Assembly (NCBI GenBank): GCA_964531735.1
Contig: CAZHGD010000248.1
Span: 1-6,472, forward strand
Reading direction: 5' to 3'
Length of the DNA stretch: 6,472 nucleotides
From: CAZHGD01 sp964531735
Lineage (GTDB): Bacteria > Armatimonadota > UBA10988
Below the pieces are notes generated by a model, which did not search any database, had not been told where the DNA came from, and was given only the letters and a program-made list of their open reading frames with translations. Numbering within the stretch: the stretch's first letter is position 1; each line of letters begins with the position of its first letter. Position numbers and translations under genes: made by a program. Shown here in pieces: positions 5,298 through 6,472 of the stretch.

Positions 5298-6284
5298 CTA
5301 GATCGCCGCGCCGAACTGCCGGTCGCTCCGTTGCGGGTCGAACAGCGCGCTGACCGACTCGCCGTGATGGATGCGGCGGATGGTCTCGCCCAGCAGCGAC
5401 GCGACGCTGAGCACCTTCAGGTTCGGAATGCACTGGTCGCCCGAGACCGGCACCGTGTCGGTGATCACCAGTTCGCTGACCTCCGGCCGGTTGAGCCGCT
5501 GGGCGGCGTTGCCGGTGAGCAGCGCGTGCGTCACCGCGATGCGGATGTCGGGCTGCGCCCCGACCGCCAGCATGGTCTCGATGCCGGCCACCAGCGTGCC
5601 ACCAGTGGAGACGATGTCTTCGAAGATGATCGGGCGCAGGCCCTTGAGGTCACCGGCGATGTGGGTGACCTCGGCCTCCTGCTGCCGCGGCCGGTGCTTG
5701 TGCAGCACCGCCATCGGCAGTTCCAGCGCGCCGGCCAGCTTCTCGGCCGCCTTGGCGCGACCGGTGTCGGGCGCCACCACGATGCTGTCGGTGAGGTCAC
5801 CCGAGCGGTAGTACTCGGCGACCATGTACATCGAGGTCAGGTGGTCGATCGGAATGTTGAAGAAGCCCTGGATGGCGCCGGCGTGCAAGTCGATGGTGAC
5901 CAGCCGATCGGCACCGGCGACTTCGATCATGTCGGCAACCAGACGCGCGGTGATCGGCTCGCGCGCCGCGTCCTTCTTCTCCTGCCGGCCGTAACCGTAG
6001 TACGGCACCACCGCGGTGATCCGCTCGGCGCTGGCGCGCTTGAGCGCATCGATGATGATCAGCAGCTCCATCAAGTTGTCGTTGACGGGCGGCCCGGTGG
6101 GCTGGAGGACGAAGACGTCGGCGCCGCGCATGTTCTCTTCGCCCTGCACGAAGATCTCGCCGTCGGTGAACTTCTTGGTGGTCCAACGGCACAGCGGCTG
6201 CCGCAGGTAGTCCGCGATGGCCTGGCACAGTTGCGGGTTGGCGGTTCCAGCAACTAGCTTGTAGCCGACATATCGCGCCGCCAT
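5298..6284 (-). CDS. prs: Ribose-phosphate pyrophosphokinase (PRPP synthase)
   Basis: This cytoplasmic enzyme transfers pyrophosphate from ATP to ribose 5-phosphate, giving PRPP for purine, pyrimidine, histidine, tryptophan and NAD synthesis. The 328-aa length is close to the usual ~315. Recognisable segments are FTDGE (39-43), NDNLMELL (68-75), PYYGYGRQEKK (94-104), TIDLHAGAIQGFF (130-142), the catalytic-loop sequence HKHRPR (195-200), the PRPP/ribose-phosphate loop FEDIVSTGGT (221-230) and a C-terminal RRIHHGESVSALF. The PRPP loop departs from the E. coli-type VDDMIDTGGT: Glu replaces the first Asp and Ser replaces the Asp before TGGT. Ser at the latter position is familiar from archaeal-type enzymes. 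The ATG at 6284 is chosen over an in-frame TTG at 6320 because AAGGAG lies 6 nt before it and homology starts there. The gene has its own promoter upstream and converges with the lipoprotein gene, with 8 bp between stops. No glmU, rplY or pth neighbour is seen. Confidence 0.95.
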   Translation of the reverse strand: MAARYVGYKLVAGTANPQLCQAIADYLRQPLCRWTTKKFTDGEIFVQGEENMRGADVFVLQPTGPPVNDNLMELLIIIDALKRASAERITAVVPYYGYGRQEKKDAAREPITARLVADMIEVAGADRLVTIDLHAGAIQGFFNIPIDHLTSMYMVAEYYRSGDLTDSIVVAPDTGRAKAAEKLAGALELPMAVLHKHRPRQQEAEVTHIAGDLKGLRPIIFEDIVSTGGTLVAGIETMLAVGAQPDIRIAVTHALLTGNAAQRLNRPEVSELVITDTVPVSGDQCIPNLKVLSVASLLGETIRRIHHGESVSALFDPQRSDRQFGAAI

Positions 6285-6290
6285 GGCAGA

Positions 6291-6296
6291 CTCCTT
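6291..6296 (-). promoter_or_regulatory. Ribosome binding site (AAGGAG) of prs
   Basis: A strong Shine-Dalgarno sequence on the minus strand, 6 nt from the ATG at 6284. It decides against the upstream in-frame TTG at 6320, which would add 12 non-conserved residues (RGPAPRGKESA after the initiator). Confidence 0.85.
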
Positions 6297-6373
6297 GCCC
6301 CGTGGCGCCGGGCCCCGCAAGCACGGTGGGCCGCCAAAGTCGACCCGATGGCCTGGCGTGATCGGGAGTGTTG

Positions 6374-6403
6374 AGAATACCGCCGGACTCTCGCTTGTGT
6401 CAA
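6374..6403 (-). promoter_or_regulatory. Sigma-70-type promoter of prs
   Basis: On the minus strand a perfect -35 box TTGACA (6398-6403) is followed by an 18-bp spacer and a -10 box TATTCT (6374-6379, 4 of 6 consensus). The 6374-6404 stretch is more AT-rich than its surroundings. It would give a leader of roughly 80 nt before the prs ATG at 6284. No riboswitch or purine-box-like element is recognisable in that leader. Confidence 0.6.
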
Positions 6404-6472
6404 GGAATCGGCTGGTTGGGGTGCGCGTCGAATCGTGTGGCTGGATCTGAGAGTCAAGGCGGTCCGGGGAGT
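6404..6472. other. Right edge, non-coding sequence upstream of the prs promoter
   Basis: No supportable gene or RNA is seen in this short edge segment. A second, weaker minus-strand TTGACT lies at about 6450-6455 without a convincing -10. The neighbouring gene beyond the window is unknown. Confidence 0.4.

Noticed and set aside
4827..6257. Plus-strand open frame of 476 codons spanning the lipoprotein end and all of prs
   Set aside because: It runs in a wrong frame through one gene and antisense through prs, and its composition is non-protein-like.
6294..6321. Stem sequestering the prs ribosome binding site (CTTGC/GCAAG)
   Set aside because: Only 5 bp with an 18-nt loop and no further pairing. 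Expected often by chance in such GC-rich sequence.

Overview
The window is a GC-rich (well over 60% by eye) piece of bacterial chromosome. It holds four complete protein-coding genes and one repeat-filled intergenic stretch. Three things point to an environmental bacterium from the broad Planctomycetota / Lentisphaerota / Armatimonadota kind of lineage: the atypical uroporphyrinogen-decarboxylase-family protein, the secreted beta-helix protein with an NPCBM domain, and the archaeal-like PRPP loop in Prs. This is an inference from gene content and style, not a firm assignment. All four genes carry a purine-rich Shine-Dalgarno sequence exactly 6 nt from the start codon, which supports the chosen starts.

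Layout. Bases 1-242 are intergenic and packed with palindromic repeats. The first is a symmetric ~97-bp fold-back element made of two hairpins in inverted orientation. It is followed directly by three head-to-tail TGGGGTCAGG units, an 18-bp perfect stem-loop and a 12-bp tandem duplication. From 1346 down to 243 (minus strand) lies a URO-D superfamily protein of unknown substrate. A 133-bp divergent intergenic region (1347-1479) separates it from a 901-aa exported right-handed beta-helix protein (1480-4185, plus) with a chitobiase-C-terminal-like module and an NPCBM domain, probably a polysaccharide-active enzyme or binding protein. An 87-bp gap with a perfect 12-bp inverted repeat follows. Next comes a 338-aa lipoprotein with a transglutaminase-like Cys-His-Glu domain (4273-5289, plus). 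It converges, with only 8 bp between stop codons, on a ribose-phosphate pyrophosphokinase gene (prs, 6284-5298, minus). The prs promoter is visible near the right edge, with a perfect TTGACA -35 box.

How the genes fit together. prs is a housekeeping gene (PRPP for nucleotides, histidine, tryptophan and NAD) and has no obvious functional tie to the others. The URO-D-family gene and the beta-helix gene share a divergent control region and could be co-regulated in carbohydrate use, but this is only a context hypothesis. The lipoprotein may be co-transcribed with the beta-helix gene or start from its own promoter; the intervening hairpin leaves this open. I do not see a defence system, CRISPR array, transposase, RNA gene or obvious new multi-gene system. 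The parts most worth a second look are the nested palindromic repeats at the left edge, the uncharacterised transglutaminase-like lipoprotein, and the unusual PRPP-binding loop of Prs.
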